Assembly (NCBI GenBank): GCA_026874595.1
Contig: CM049306.1
Coordinates: forward strand, 92,364,642-92,428,641
DNA from: Sipunculus nudus
Lineage: Eukaryota; Annelida; Sipuncula; Golfingiida; Sipunculidae
Length of the DNA stretch: 64,000 nucleotides
Reading direction: 5' to 3'
Below are positions 34,544-48,101 of this stretch, piece after piece. Within the stretch, counting starts at the first letter, position 1. The number at the start of each line of letters is the position of its first letter. The notes under the pieces were generated by a model. The model made no database searches and was not told the origin of the DNA. It was given only the letters and a program-made list of their open reading frames with translations. Position numbers and translations under genes: made by a program.

Positions 34544-36180
34544 TAAGGTGAAGAGTAATACAAGTGACCCCATGTTGAGGATACTTCCCTGTGGGTGTTA
34601 ACTAATAACTAACCGGGCCCTAAGACCTGTTTTTAAACAGGCTGTTCAAGAAACTGACATGGCAACTGGGAGTTGTTGTCAGCTGGCCAGTGTTCCTTTG
34701 AAATAAAAAAATGCCAGTCTTATTCCACAACAGAATTCATGACAGTTTAGTATACAAAAAAAGAAAGCATCATCTGGAGAACCCATTACGTGGAAGTGGG
34801 TCCTCTGAACACATACCCAAAGACATGTCATTGGTCACTTGTATTGCATTTCTACCAGAACTAGTGCAGCCAAATTGACAGGCCTGGGTACTTAAAGTTA
34901 ATGGTAAAATGGCTTTTTATTCTGAGAAACTGCCTTTCAGTTACTACTAGTTCTCCACTTATACAGAAACAGAGAGGTAGTGCACACAGCCACACAAGTT
35001 TGCATTTATGAAGTATTTTTCTTATATAAATAGATCAGAAAATTGTTGGTATGCTTGATGACAGAAATTTATTTGAGCGATGTTGCATAAATGCTTGATA
35101 TGATAGTTTATGTATACGTCATGTTTATAACTTTAGCAAAGAGAAGGTTGAACAGTATGGCCTTCGGGCAAGATAGAAATGTAATTACAGAATTTAACAC
35201 ACAGCACACAGATACACTGGTGTAGGTGCATTATCTGGGGATCAACGTCAAGATGCTACTTTTACAGTTGGGCAAAGTTTTCACAGGGGAAAATGTGTGA
35301 TCAATGCCCGAAAAAGTAATTTCCTTTAATATTGAAATAATTGCTATGTAAACATAATTACGAACAAGTGTTACTTAAAAAGAGAAAGAAGATTTGTCCA
35401 TTTTGTGTTGAGCGTCTATTGGTTAAATAACATCATTCTCAACAGATCCAACTACCATATATTTTATATGATACTATAGGTAAGCCTTCATAGTACATTG
35501 AAAAGGATTTTGAATCTACATTCGGATAATATAATTCATAATTGTGATATGAGGAACCCACTTTTACTAGTGATATACCAAATCCCATAATTTCCTCATA
35601 CAACCTTTGACGTTCAAGCTTTAGTGTGAATGCAAAATGGCAAATGCAAACTTGGATGGGCCGAGACTCTGCTTTGGTCTCTGTCCTGGCCTCAGAGGGC
35701 CATGACTCAGACTCAGTCTTGGCCTTGGAGGATCATGACTTTACTACAGCGCTGCCTAGAATGCTGTCAGGTATTGAATCCACAAATTTGCGCCCCGAGG
35801 CCTGTAAGTTTATCCCCAGTAGCACCTACACCTACACACACAACAGGCCACAATGATCCGAGGTGTAGGATCATGTACCATGCTTGTTTACTGTGATGAC
35901 ACCATCCCGTGCATTTTCCTGGAAGTCAGGTCTGATATTCAGGCTGACTGCTGGCAACAGGACAGACTAGAGCTGCTAAAGAGAGTTTACTTGCTTTTAT
36001 TCACACTTACCAGGAAATGTATAGGAATATATGCCATGATTTGTGTTCAGTGAATAAATATTTTCATGTCTTGCAATTCTGTTTTCCTTTTACCAGCCCT
36101 TTCTGGTATTTCAAATGTGCAGGTCATGTGATTCTATCCTTTGTCATATTAAAGTGTAATTTCTGGAAAAGTCATTGAGT

Positions 36181-36262
36181 AAGGGGCACTACGTAGCCTG
36201 GTTGATAAAGCACTAGACTCTGATAAGTAGTTTCTTAGTTCAAACCATCACCAGTGTGCAAA
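36181..36262 (+). repeat. tRNA-derived SINE head
   Basis: TAGCCTGGTTGA at 36194-36205 resembles a pol III A box and TAGTTCAAACC at 36236-36246 a B box. Between them AAGCACTAGACTCTGATAAG looks like a tRNA D/anticodon region. The whole does not close a tRNA cloverleaf and lacks a good acceptor stem, so it is a SINE rather than a tRNA gene. Confidence 0.6.
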
Positions 36263-37348
36263 AGGCAAAATAGTGATATTATGATTATTGATAGTACATC
36301 TAAGATTAACTCCCATGTTTTAAAGGCAGGTTTTGACTTCAGGATGATTCCAAACCCCACGCTTATAAAACATGAAATCTACAGGACATTAAAAATCAAT
36401 ATACTGTACAGTTACTCCCATCCTCGTTCAGCAGCCTGCCATCATGAGATGCCACAGACCTATCCTTTGATACAGAAACTGAAGGTTGGTATCAATCAGC
36501 TTGCAGTAGGTTGATCACAGAAGTTGTGTTCTGGCAGGTAAACGGTCTCTCTCTCTCATACTTTTGGCCCTGATGAATGACAGCTGTATAAATGAAGCTT
36601 AATAGGTTGATATATCTCTGTTATTTCTTCAAATAAGGCCAATATCTGCTTGAAACCAGTGGCATTTCACTCCTTTTAATCTTTTTCCCCAATTCAAATT
36701 AAGCCACTTCCATTCGATTAAATTTAAGCTTGGCACATGGAAGGAATATATAATTCTTAGATATAAATCTTTAATCTTCACTGTAATGGAATTGATGGTG
36801 TTTCAACTTAACAGTTGCAGGGAATCTCAGTAAATGTTCCGAGTAAGGAGCTTCTTTATTATCAAGACAGTATATATTTTTTTTTTTTTTCTCCCTCTCT
36901 AAATCATCTAGGATATCGTAAAACAATGCATCCTGTTTACACCAGAGGTCAGTTTTACACTTCTTCATTTTCATAACCCTAGTAATCAAAGACTGTTCAG
37001 CATATTACCTAATCTCTATCTAACACATCTACATAGATGAACATAGAATTTTAGGCCACCATGACCATCTCTGAACCGTGACTTTAATATTTAAGTACTG
37101 TTAAAGGTATTTTATTGGGCCAGGCCTAGAATCACATAGGTATTTAAGTTTTGCAACAACAATCCACAACTGGAAGTGCTGTTTGTTTCTTCACTCTGCC
37201 ATGTAACTTCTTGTAGCACATCTGCTTTTTGTTCTTACTGAAGTTGGAGAAGAATAGGGATTGTGCCTTAGCAAGTCTTTAGTGAGTTAATCTTTGGCAG
37301 TTCACAGACTGAAAATCTTGACGTATGACAACCACATTAATTATTTCA

Positions 37349-37359
37349 TTTATTTTATT
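37349..37359 (-). terminator. Possible AATAAA polyadenylation signals, GATD3-like gene
   Basis: Two overlapping AATAAA hexamers on the minus strand lie about 640 bp past the stop. I saw no closer canonical signal, but non-canonical ones are possible. Confidence 0.25.
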
Positions 37360-37990
37360 GTAATGTATCACTGTATATACAAGAAGCAACACTTCTGTGA
37401 CATCATACCAAACAGATATCAGTTAAAGCTGCTGCTTCTGTGTACCCACCACATTTAATCAAAACAATAATTTCAGGTCTTGCATAAACTGCAATGCTGT
37501 GCACAATTACCTTTCACAACTGGATTTATACCTCTTTTAAAAAAATATTACCTTGTTACATTAAGCACCTGAAAGTACTGGTTTTATAAATAAACTGTTA
37601 AAATGGTTTCCAACTGGCTTCACATAAAATGTGACATGGGGAGAAATTGAGACTTAACATTTTGCTAGTGCATAAAACCACATATTCTTCTTAATATTGT
37701 GATTCACCGGAACAAGGTATGGCACAGATAGATCATAAAAAGCAAAGGCCAATTTACACATAAATTAGACATACCAACTGACATTAACAAAAGCATTCTG
37801 ATAATATGCAAGAAACAAAGGCAAACTGACTGAAGTTATAGAAGCTGTACTGTTCTCTTGAACACTGCCAAAAACCTTACAGGTCTAATTTGATGCTTTG
37901 TCTTTTAGCAGTCCTTTAATGCCATAGTTTGCCTGCTATGTGAGCCTGGTGTCTGTCATTTCAACCTGTCAATCAAAGCTCTTGGTTGTC

Positions 37991-38116
37991 TTATTTAGTC
38001 AGAGAAAGCACGCCCTTGATCATCTCTCCGATCCCATCAAAAATCTCATGGACTGCTGTTTCACACATGTATGCTGGACTAGTGACCACTTTGTTTTTGT
38101 GATCTACATGGGCCTC
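37991..38116 (-). CDS. GATD3-like: GATD3-like exon 7 (C-terminus)
   Basis: Acceptor attgaccag|GAGGCC. It encodes [20 protein letters not shown], then [21 protein letters not shown] and TAA at 37993-37991. The end matches that of vertebrate GATD3 in position and pattern. Confidence 0.94.
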   Translation of the reverse strand, partial: EAHVDHKNKVVTSPAYMCETAVHEIFDGIGEMIKGVLSLTK

Positions 38117-41100
38117 CTGGTCAATAGTTAAGGCACAAATACCATTCAGCTAATCAGTTATTCTAATGTTTGTTATATAAATGAGGCTTTAACCATGAAA
38201 TAGATAATTTAAAGATATGAATATAAAATTTATATTAATTTAATATAATTACAATGACTACAGATTCACTAATCCATGCATATGAACTTTTGTTATATGA
38301 AAGTTATACATATCTAATTTTAATACTGATGAGCTAAAAATAATTTTCACATAGATCAACGATGTGCAATACATTATGCACAAAAATAGTGCATTATGTC
38401 ACTGTCGGGGTGGGGGTTAACAAACTGAATATTCTACATGAACCATACACAGATCTATACCTAATACATATATCCATGTTATCATTGATTTGTATAGCAA
38501 ATTCTCCTGGTCTCTCCACCAGGGCTCACACAATTGTCATCAGACCACTGAGAGCATGGTATCGCCCTGTGCACTCAACTCAAAGTTTTAAATCAATGAC
38601 ACCCTGCTCTCATTGGTCTGATTCTTAATTCTAATCAAGCCCTGGTGTTGAGATTCCCAAAAGCTCCCTAAACAAAGCAGCAGTTTAAACGAAGGAGATC
38701 TGGAATGACTGCAATGTACAACTGCTACATAAGGAGTGTAATGTAGAGATGGATATAGAGACCACATTATCTTGTTATCAGATATATTCATAAATTATTA
38801 TAATCTAAAAAGGATACAGTGACATTCTTTTTCACATGGACAGCTCCCATCTGCTCCAGGGCTCCAGCTGTTCCAGCGTATGGCCACCTCCCCCCTTCGT
38901 CCTCATTAGATCCGACTGTCAGCTCACATCCTGGCAGTACTTTAGCTGCCAAGGTTGGTGCAATGCAACACAAACTGCAAAAAAATCACAAAGTGTTTAT
39001 AGTATTGTTTAAAATGTTTTGGCAGTTAATTTTTCTCCGCACTGAGTAGTGCATATGTAGTTGCTTTTAGCTATTTTGTGTTGCTATTACATTAATTAAA
39101 GAATCTATAAGAAGTTCTATACCTCAAATGTAATACTAATTGAATTCTACTGTTCTCAGTGTTAACAATGCTCTTTCTATTAAAACCACACAACATAGCT
39201 TGAACTGTTTACTGATTACGGTAAAGCTTGTGTGACATGTTTTTAGTGACCCCTCTTAATTTAAGCATGAACTATTAAAAAAAGAGCCTTCTAAATTCAG
39301 GTTTATGATAGGTTCCAGGAAATTTGCTAGAAGTCATACTGTCTTCAAATTAACACCATTCAAGTCATCAGACTATGATATACACATTTTTTCTTATCCT
39401 TTGCACAACAAATGTTTTAATGGATTGAGAATTCACACATCATATGATTTGAAGTTGATACATACTCTAGCAGACTGAAACATTACTCATAACAAATTGA
39501 ATGCATCATTCCCTGCAATGTATGTGTGTAGCCATGGCTACCAGATCTGATGGGGCATCAGTCCAGAACAAAGTAGTGGTTACAGTAGAACACTGAATAT
39601 CTGAACACCATTTATCCGAAAATTGTTCATCCGAAATAAAAAACGAACAACCGAAATTTTTACCATTTATCCGAAACCTGAACAATGACAAAAAATCCAC
39701 ATCAGCGGTGATACATATTGCCAACTGATTAGTGCACCCGAGCGTAGGCAGTAGGTGTGAAAACACCGCCGTGCGTGCCGGGGTTGTCCTGGCTTTAATC
39801 AGAATGCCCAGACCATTTTAATTAACCTGTACAAACAACAGACCATAACTGAGTTGCTGACCGCAGGTTGTAGGTGTGAGTTTCTGTGTAGTCCTCAGCT
39901 CAGCTTTGATCAGGTTGGCTTTAAAGGATTGCTTTGATCTTCGTTCCTGTAGTCACCCAGGCCTTGAGTACAATGGTGAGTATAAGTTGAGTTTATGTGC
40001 GCCTCCGTTATTTACTCACTAAGTCTATTGGCCAGATTATTTCTGCCCAATATATTGGAATTTCGATTAGAATCGCTGCTTACACTGCAGTTGAGGAAGT
40101 CTGAGCTTTATATAAACCATGCTACGAAGCTGAATAAACAATTGTGATAGTCAATGTCAACACCATGTATTGCTCATCCTGATTATTCTCCACATGAATT
40201 TTTACATACTGTTAACTCATACTCTTTAATGGAGTCGCTTAAGGGCCATGTCCTGTCAGTTGATGACAAAAGTGTCGATCTTTGCAAAACATGACACGGG
40301 TACCAAGCCAGCTGACCTCGCACATTCAATTTCGAAATATCTACGATCAGCAACATTTACATTTTGTTTCATTTATTTGAAATAAAACTGGTACATAAAC
40401 TTGTTTACTTGTGAATTCAACTGATCCTCTCATTTGCCATTTCAATATACATGTACAGTACATGTATAAAAGTTCCCGTAGTTAACCTAAGAGCTGAGAG
40501 ATGGCAGCACTTTCGAGGTCATTGCAGGTCATTCCAGTTACCATGGCAGCCATGCGTGACATGATGTAGGTAAGATTCCGATTGTTTTCAGCGCTGGGCT
40601 GTTCACCAATAATTATATTATTATATATTAATGTTTTCTATATGATAAATTTATTAAATCGATTGAAAATGTTATAATATATTGTCACACTTTTATCAGG
40701 GGCTAGCTCAATCAATTTGGGTCAGTCAGTATCTAGCAATGTCCCGAACTTAGCGGTTGGATTAATCACTGTGATTCCCAGAGCAATTTCATGTGAAATC
40801 GTTCATCCAAACAAAAAGCTTGTCCCCTTAGGCTTTTGAATAAAGGACGCTTTACTGTATAATGATTTAATCTGTATTTTATGGTTATGTGAATGCTCAC
40901 TTAAGCTTAGATCTTGATTAGATTTGCAATATAAAGGGGCATGGTGCAACAGGCCATGGTAAGAGGTTTTATATAACATTTATACACATTCATACAATCG
41001 TGGTAACATACTAAGAAATAATAGTTTTACCCGATAGGCTTCTTGGCACTGTGGAATTCTTTAAGCACTCTCTCAACATCACTGTTTACTTTCATGTTGG

Positions 41101-44100
41101 TGTTGTCCACTGCAAATGTACTCCTGTAAATGCATATCAATATCAATAATTCACATTGTAGATGTCATATATGATGGAGTTAGATAATTTCTGTGCAAGA
41201 ACGTGAGCCTGTAATATAAGTTGATTTTCAATTATAAACTTTTTTAATGTTTATATGGTCATACAATAAGCACAAATATTATGAATACAGCTACTATTAA
41301 TAAGAAACTGCATCAATGTTTGATCACATGTGGTCTCTTTCGGCACTCTGACCAAAGTCTGGTTAGGTTTTACACTTGTTTTACACCTTACCATAAGCCA
41401 AATTATTTAACAAATTGAAGAGAGAATGGTTCATCATTTTGCAATCAGATGAACTGCAAATATGGTTATCACACAAAAATCTGCACAATTTCCATTGCGC
41501 GGGCTTTCAGTGAAGCTAAATAAGCATTCTGAATTTGGGCCACATCATCCTCTCTGACCTCTCATAGGGCCAGGAGCAAGGATAATGAAGTATCTGTTAC
41601 ACAGATCTGTGGTTTTGCCGCTGCCACCGCGTTCTTTCCAGAGAACTCCTCTGAGACTACTGGACTGATTTTTCCGAAACTACACCAATTATCGTGTCAC
41701 ATGTGAACTGGTGCCTAACCAAATGGCCTTGACCTCTGACCTTTCCTCTCTGCCCAGGGTCCATTTGTGCGTCTGTTTCCACACATAAACCCACATATCT
41801 GGGGAACCGTTTGACCGATCAGGAAAAAAATTTGTACAAATGTAGCCCCTCGGATAGCTTTATCACATACATAGAAATAATGGCGTCACCTGAAACAATG
41901 TTTGCACAATGTCCATCTGTTAGTCGGCCTTGGGTTAAAATCACTCATATCTCGGCAGTGGTTTGACTAATTTACCTGAAATTTGGCAGGCGTATCCATC
42001 CTGGATAGCTTTCTTGATTTTATGACAGGTGGCACCACCTACATTTACATTCACGCTGCAGACATCCATGCTTATATCTCCGGACTGGTTTGACGTATCT
42101 TCCTGAAAATTTGCATGTGTATAGATCTTACATAGCTCTTTATCATAGGCAAAATTGGTGGTGCCAACTGCAACCATTTTTGCACAGCGTCAGTCTGTTT
42201 GTCTGCCGTGGGAAAAAATCACTCATATCTCGGCAGTGGTTTGAAATGTCTGCCTAAAATTTTGCAGGTTTATACATCCTGGACAGCTTTCTTGATTTTA
42301 TGACAGGTGGCGCCACCTACATTCTAGTTTACGCTGCAGACATCCAAGCTCATATCTCAAGAACCGGTTGACCGATTGGGCCAAAATTTTGCATGTGTAC
42401 AGATCTCACATAGCTCTTTATCATACACAAAACTGGAGGGGCCACCTGCAACTATTTATGCACAGCTTCCGTCTGTTTTCTGCCGTGGGCTAAAATCACT
42501 CATATCTCTGTAGTGGTTTGACTTATCTGCCTAAAATTTTGCGTGTTTATACATCTTAGATAGCTTTCTTAATTTTTTGGCAGGTGGCACCACCTACATT
42601 TATGTTAAAGCTGCAGACATTCAGGCTTATATCTCATGACTGGTCGGACATATCCCCCTGAAATTTTGCATGTGTATAGATCTCACAAAGCTCTTAATCA
42701 TAGACAAAATTGGTGGTGCCACCTGTCACCATTTTAGCACAAGTCCTTCTGTTTGTCGCTTGACGAATACCCGTATTCTAGTTTTTCTAAGTTCATCATC
42801 AGTGCTGTGCTTTTCATTCTATTGTAAATATGTTCCATTCTATTTTAAATCTGTTTCATTTGTTTAATAAGGTTACCTTAATGAACTCAGATAAATGTAC
42901 ATACATACAATAAAATATTGACATTTGTCTTATCTATTTGATAGTTAAAAGGTTAACCCATTGGAACCTCTCACTCTTTATTTCCCCGCTTATGACCTTG
43001 ATATTAACCAATCCCGATCCTGTAACATTTGCATCACGGAAATTTAGTGCCACCTGCCAATCATAAGGTGTATATGATATCATGCAATTATTTATCATAT
43101 TTGCTTATGATCCCGAAAGATGTTAAACAAAACTTGAACGAGATGTCAGAAATTAATTCATTTTATTAGGTATTCTTTTATTATCATGGAAAGAGTGAGT
43201 AATTAAGAATTTTTACAGTCCCAGTGCAGAAATGTAAACGTCAAGACGAGTAGGCCTAAGTCCTGTAGATGTCAGTCAATGTTAGAATATTATTTTTTCA
43301 CAAGTGATGATGATAATGTTCCAGTAAATTTTAAAAGCCTCATTCCTTATCCCACAGCAGACAAACAGATGGACGCTGTGCAAAAATGGCTGCAGGTGGA
43401 GCCACCATTTATGTGTATGTTATAAAGCTATCCAAGGGCTACATTTGTGTAAAATTTCTTTCCTGATTGGTCGAACGAGTCAAGAGATATAAGCATGGAT
43501 GTCTACAGCGTGAACATGAAGGTAGGTGGCGCCAGCTGTCATTAAATCAAGAAAGCTATGCGGGATGTATAAGCATGCCGAATTTCAGGTAATTTGGTCA
43601 AACCACTGCAGAGATATGAGTGATTTTAACCCAAGGCAGACAAACAGATGGACACTGTGCGAAAATGGCTGAAGGTGGCGCCACCATTTTTGTGTATGTT
43701 ATAAAGCTATCCAAGGGCTACATTTGTGTAAAATTTTTTTCCTGATTGGTCGAACAGTTCCTGAGATATGAGCTTGGATGTATGCAGCGTGAACGTGAAT
43801 GTAGGTGGCACCACCTGTCATAAAATCAAGAAAGCTATCTAGGATGTATACGCATGCCGAATTTCAGGTGAATTAGTCAAACCACTGCAGAGATATGAAT
43901 GATTTTAACCAAAGGCAGATGAACAGATGGACACTGTGCAAAAATGGCTGCAGGTGGCGCCACCATTTTTTGTGTATGTTATAAAGCTATCCAAGGGCTA
44001 CATTTGTAGAAAAATTTTTCCTGATCGGTCAAACGGTTCCCGAGATATGTGGGTTTATGTGTGGAAACATATGCACAAACGGACGCTGGGCAGAGAGGAA

Positions 44101-47100
44101 AGGTCAGAGCCAATTGGTTAGGCACCAGTTCACATGTGACCCGATAATTGGTGTAAGTTTTGGAAAAATCCGTCCAGTAGTCTCAGAGGAGTTCTCCGGA
44201 AACGAATGCCGCGGCAGCGGCGGAACCCGGTCAAAAACAAAGTATCCGCAAAACTTTGTTTTGGCGGATACAATAAATTTTGTTCACGTATAACATATAT
44301 GTAAAATCAGATGTAAGATGAAAAATACCGGCTTTCATGGTTAAGTCCCATACTTGGGTCTCTGACATGTGGCTTCAGCAAGACCCCCTGGGCCACACCT
44401 CCTCTGAGGCGGACACCTGGTTATAATGGAAAAATCGTCTGGTCCCATGACTGTCCGCCCCAGGGGGGTTTCACTGTAAATGTAGTCTATGTTCTATCTA
44501 TATATCTATCACAAGTGGCACATATTACCATTCCGCACATCAGACTTTGTGACCTTCATCTTTTCCCATAGACCAAATGGCAGTGACTTCTTGTGCTTGA
44601 TATGGTAATAAATATTCCTTATCAGCTGTAATTTTAACTTAAATGCCCCTTCCGTGAGTCAGCAGAAGACAGGTCCAGGATAGGATTATTGGAATATGGA
44701 ATATGGGACAGTTACTTCTGGCCTATGTAATAAAATTTTGCTTTAGCATATAGAGTGACAATGTGTTTAACTCTAAAATGGTGACCAAATTGGTCAACAA
44801 TTAATTAGTACTATGCAGTAAGTTGACTGTTTCTTTATCTGCCCACCCATAATTTGACTGTGGTGATGTTATCTAGAGCAGTAATCTGAATTATTAAGAG
44901 AGTTGATATTACTTGGTTAGTGACTTTAGTCACTAAACTTTAGTGACCTGGATAAAAAAAATCAAGCACTGCCATTGGTAAAGTACTCACTTAGTGTTGT
45001 TAGATTAAAATAACAAAGCCACCAAGTACTCACAGGTTCTTAGCAGCTCCAAACCCTCCAGGAAACACAACAGCATCAAAGTCTTTGGCTGACAGCTTTT
45101 CCAGTGCAGCAATCTTCCCACGAGCAATCCTGGCCGACTCCACCAGACAGTTCCTGTCAGTGAAGAAACAAAGACTTTGTTACCATTTAGGAATCCTTCA
45201 GTGGCAGTTTGGTGTGCAAACAGGTATGAACTCAAATATTTATATAATAACTACTGATTATTAGTGGTAGGTATCAGTTGTAGATGACACTAAATCAATA
45301 AGAAGTCATCTGAGGACAACAGAGCTTGCTGGTACGGGCATTCAGAAAACAAAGAGAACCGCTGGGGTGAATAATATGCTGTCTTATTTCTTGTTTACTC
45401 TGACCTCATAAAATGTTCATGGACTTTGCCAGGAATTAAACTTAGGTGAGATATTATATTGCTTAATATTTTTGTTGAGTTTCATCAAAAGCTATCATAT
45501 TCCTGTTAAGTTATCACCGCTTCACCACAAAGAATCCTAGTGACCTCTGAACTCATGAAATATGCATGGATTTTGCCTAGAATCTAATTCATGTGAGGTA
45601 ATGTATTTATTATTAGTTAGAGTGAGTTTTGTGAAAATCCATGAATTGCCTGGTAAGTTATCATGCTGGCACTAAAAGTCAACAGGTGGATATATAGATA
45701 GTATACACTGTGGGGGTACTATAATTACCCATCTTAGACAGACCCACAAAAATATATAAATAAACCATTTTAAAGAAATATATATGTTTTTGTGTAAAAT
45801 TATAGGTTCATAATGCCTTCAAATTAATAAACAAACACCATCATTTTAAATAAACATGCATTTTGATAAAAAAAAACTTTATAGTTTCATATTTATGTTT
45901 AGTAAATAAATTTTGGGCTATGGCAGAAGTAATACATGAACTATGTTAAAGTTGTTAAGAAATAAAGTCTTATGTATAAACCAGTCCCTCAGCAGCTGGA
46001 AAAGAAAGGAAATATTTTATTTCAACCAATGATACTGAGTGACAAGGGACCCATGGATCATGGAGCTCAGCTGAAGTTGACCTTGAAGGTAAAAATATAA
46101 AATAATAACAAATGAGGATAAAGTCTGAGAGGAAAAGGAAATAAAAGGCCATGGTTGGTTGGTATGATTAGTCTGAACTGATGAGTAAGGAACTCCTGCA
46201 AATAATATTTTGTGATCTGACCATGTGTTTTCCAATGCTGATAATTGAGGCATGTGAGCAGTTTGTAAACTTAATATCTATACTACTAGCATAATCATTG
46301 GTGGGCTCTGATAAGTTGATGACAGTTCAGTAGTTGCACATTTGTTCAATTAAATCCTAACTGTTTTATTATACATTTTTTTTTTCATTTTAGTAGAAAG
46401 GTCTAACCTGTTCTCATTCATGACTTCACCATTTGTGTGGTTGATGACATGCATCTGGTTTACATCTGGAGCAAACATGGAAACCTCGGCTCCTTGACGG
46501 CTCAGGTGAACAAGGCTCCTGTGAAAAAGTACAATGTTAAACTGAAATAATTTAAACAGTCTGGATCCTTCTGTGGCACTAATCTTAATGTGTTGTTACC
46601 AGGGCTGTAACAAACATCTTTATGCTCTCAAGTTTGTGAGCTATGCAAAAAACTTGAGCACATATATTTACCTACTGGCATATTACCAGTTCATCAGAAA
46701 CCTTATTAAGCTGACAGACATACAGAAATAGCAAAGAATGAATAAAACATTCTCTTACTGGACTGGGATTTATCTAATATTTGGTGTTCAGCAATTTGCT
46801 GTATCCTCATTGGTACATGGGTAAGAGCCAGATCCAAGGTCCAAAAGTACATGGCTTAAGTCATTGATACATTGGCACTGAACCAATTTTTAAACAAACC
46901 ACATGTATTATGTACATGTATACACATTAATCAATGCGCAGCAAGGTTATTTTGTTATTTCTTTTTTATGTTTTATATAATGCACAAGGTTTGCAAATTG
47001 ATTTGTGTATTGCTATGCCATATCTCAAATTGATTCATCTTGCGAGTTGCCTAATGATACATGGTCCTAGTCATGCCATAAAAATACTTTAATGTAGTAT

Positions 47101-47587
47101 TAAATATTATTAAGTACATACAGTGTATAAGTGGGGTATCCACTATTTCTGTCAATTCACACATAATTAAAACTGCACAGTATCAAGAAAAAAAAATACA
47201 ATTTACTAAGTTACACACATTTATTTGACAGACGTGCAGTTGTCCCCCAATATTTATTTGGTGAATTACCAATAGCCAATACTTTGTAGCAAAACATAAT
47301 ATCCTTTAATCAAGAAAGACATATTTACGCTGAAGCTTCATGGACTTCTGAGCCGTCATACACCCCTGAGCCTGCAAGGACCTGCAATACATGAGAATAT
47401 CTACATGTTACAGAAATAAAATTTGGTTTAAACAATATTTATTGCAAAACAGCACAAGGATTTGAAAAAAAGGGTACAGCCCTATAAAAATTCTTCTCCT
47501 CATATACAAATTCTTCTGTGTTATTTACAAAAAAAGGTGGAACTGTGGAAAAGTTGTATGTATGATTTTGGCTTGCCAGTGTCTTGA

Positions 47588-47648
<61 letters not shown>

Positions 47649-47680
47649 TATATATAATGTTTATATATATATATATGTAC

Positions 47681-47721
<41 letters not shown>

Positions 47722-48022
47722 AAGATTTATCATTTATACATGTATGGACGGAGAGATATTGAAGATTCAGATGTATGCAATGAAAAACTTGAGTACAAAG
47801 ACAAAAATACGCAGCCAAATCAAGGTACAAGCAGATAAACAGAACCCCATTTTCTTTCACTACAGATATCACAATTTTATAGTGGTACCAAAAAAATCCT
47901 TATTGAATTAAATAATAAAAATTCTTCTCCTCATATACAAATTCTTCTGTGTTATTTACAAAAAAAAGGTGGAACTGTGGAAAAGTTGTATGTATGATTT
48001 TGGCTTGCCAGTGTCTTGACAG

Positions 48023-48101
<79 letters not shown>

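Larger units (their letters stand above)
34507..37990. other. Convergent intergenic region
   Basis: It holds the 3' flanks of the Abraxas-like and GATD3-like genes and a tRNA-derived SINE near 36.2 kb. A less AT-rich stretch at 35.6-35.95 kb has short overlapping ORFs with no family match. No additional gene recognised. Confidence 0.5.

Noticed and set aside
36181-36262. Functional tRNA gene
   Set aside because: The boxes are degenerate and no acceptor stem closes, so it was listed as a SINE head.
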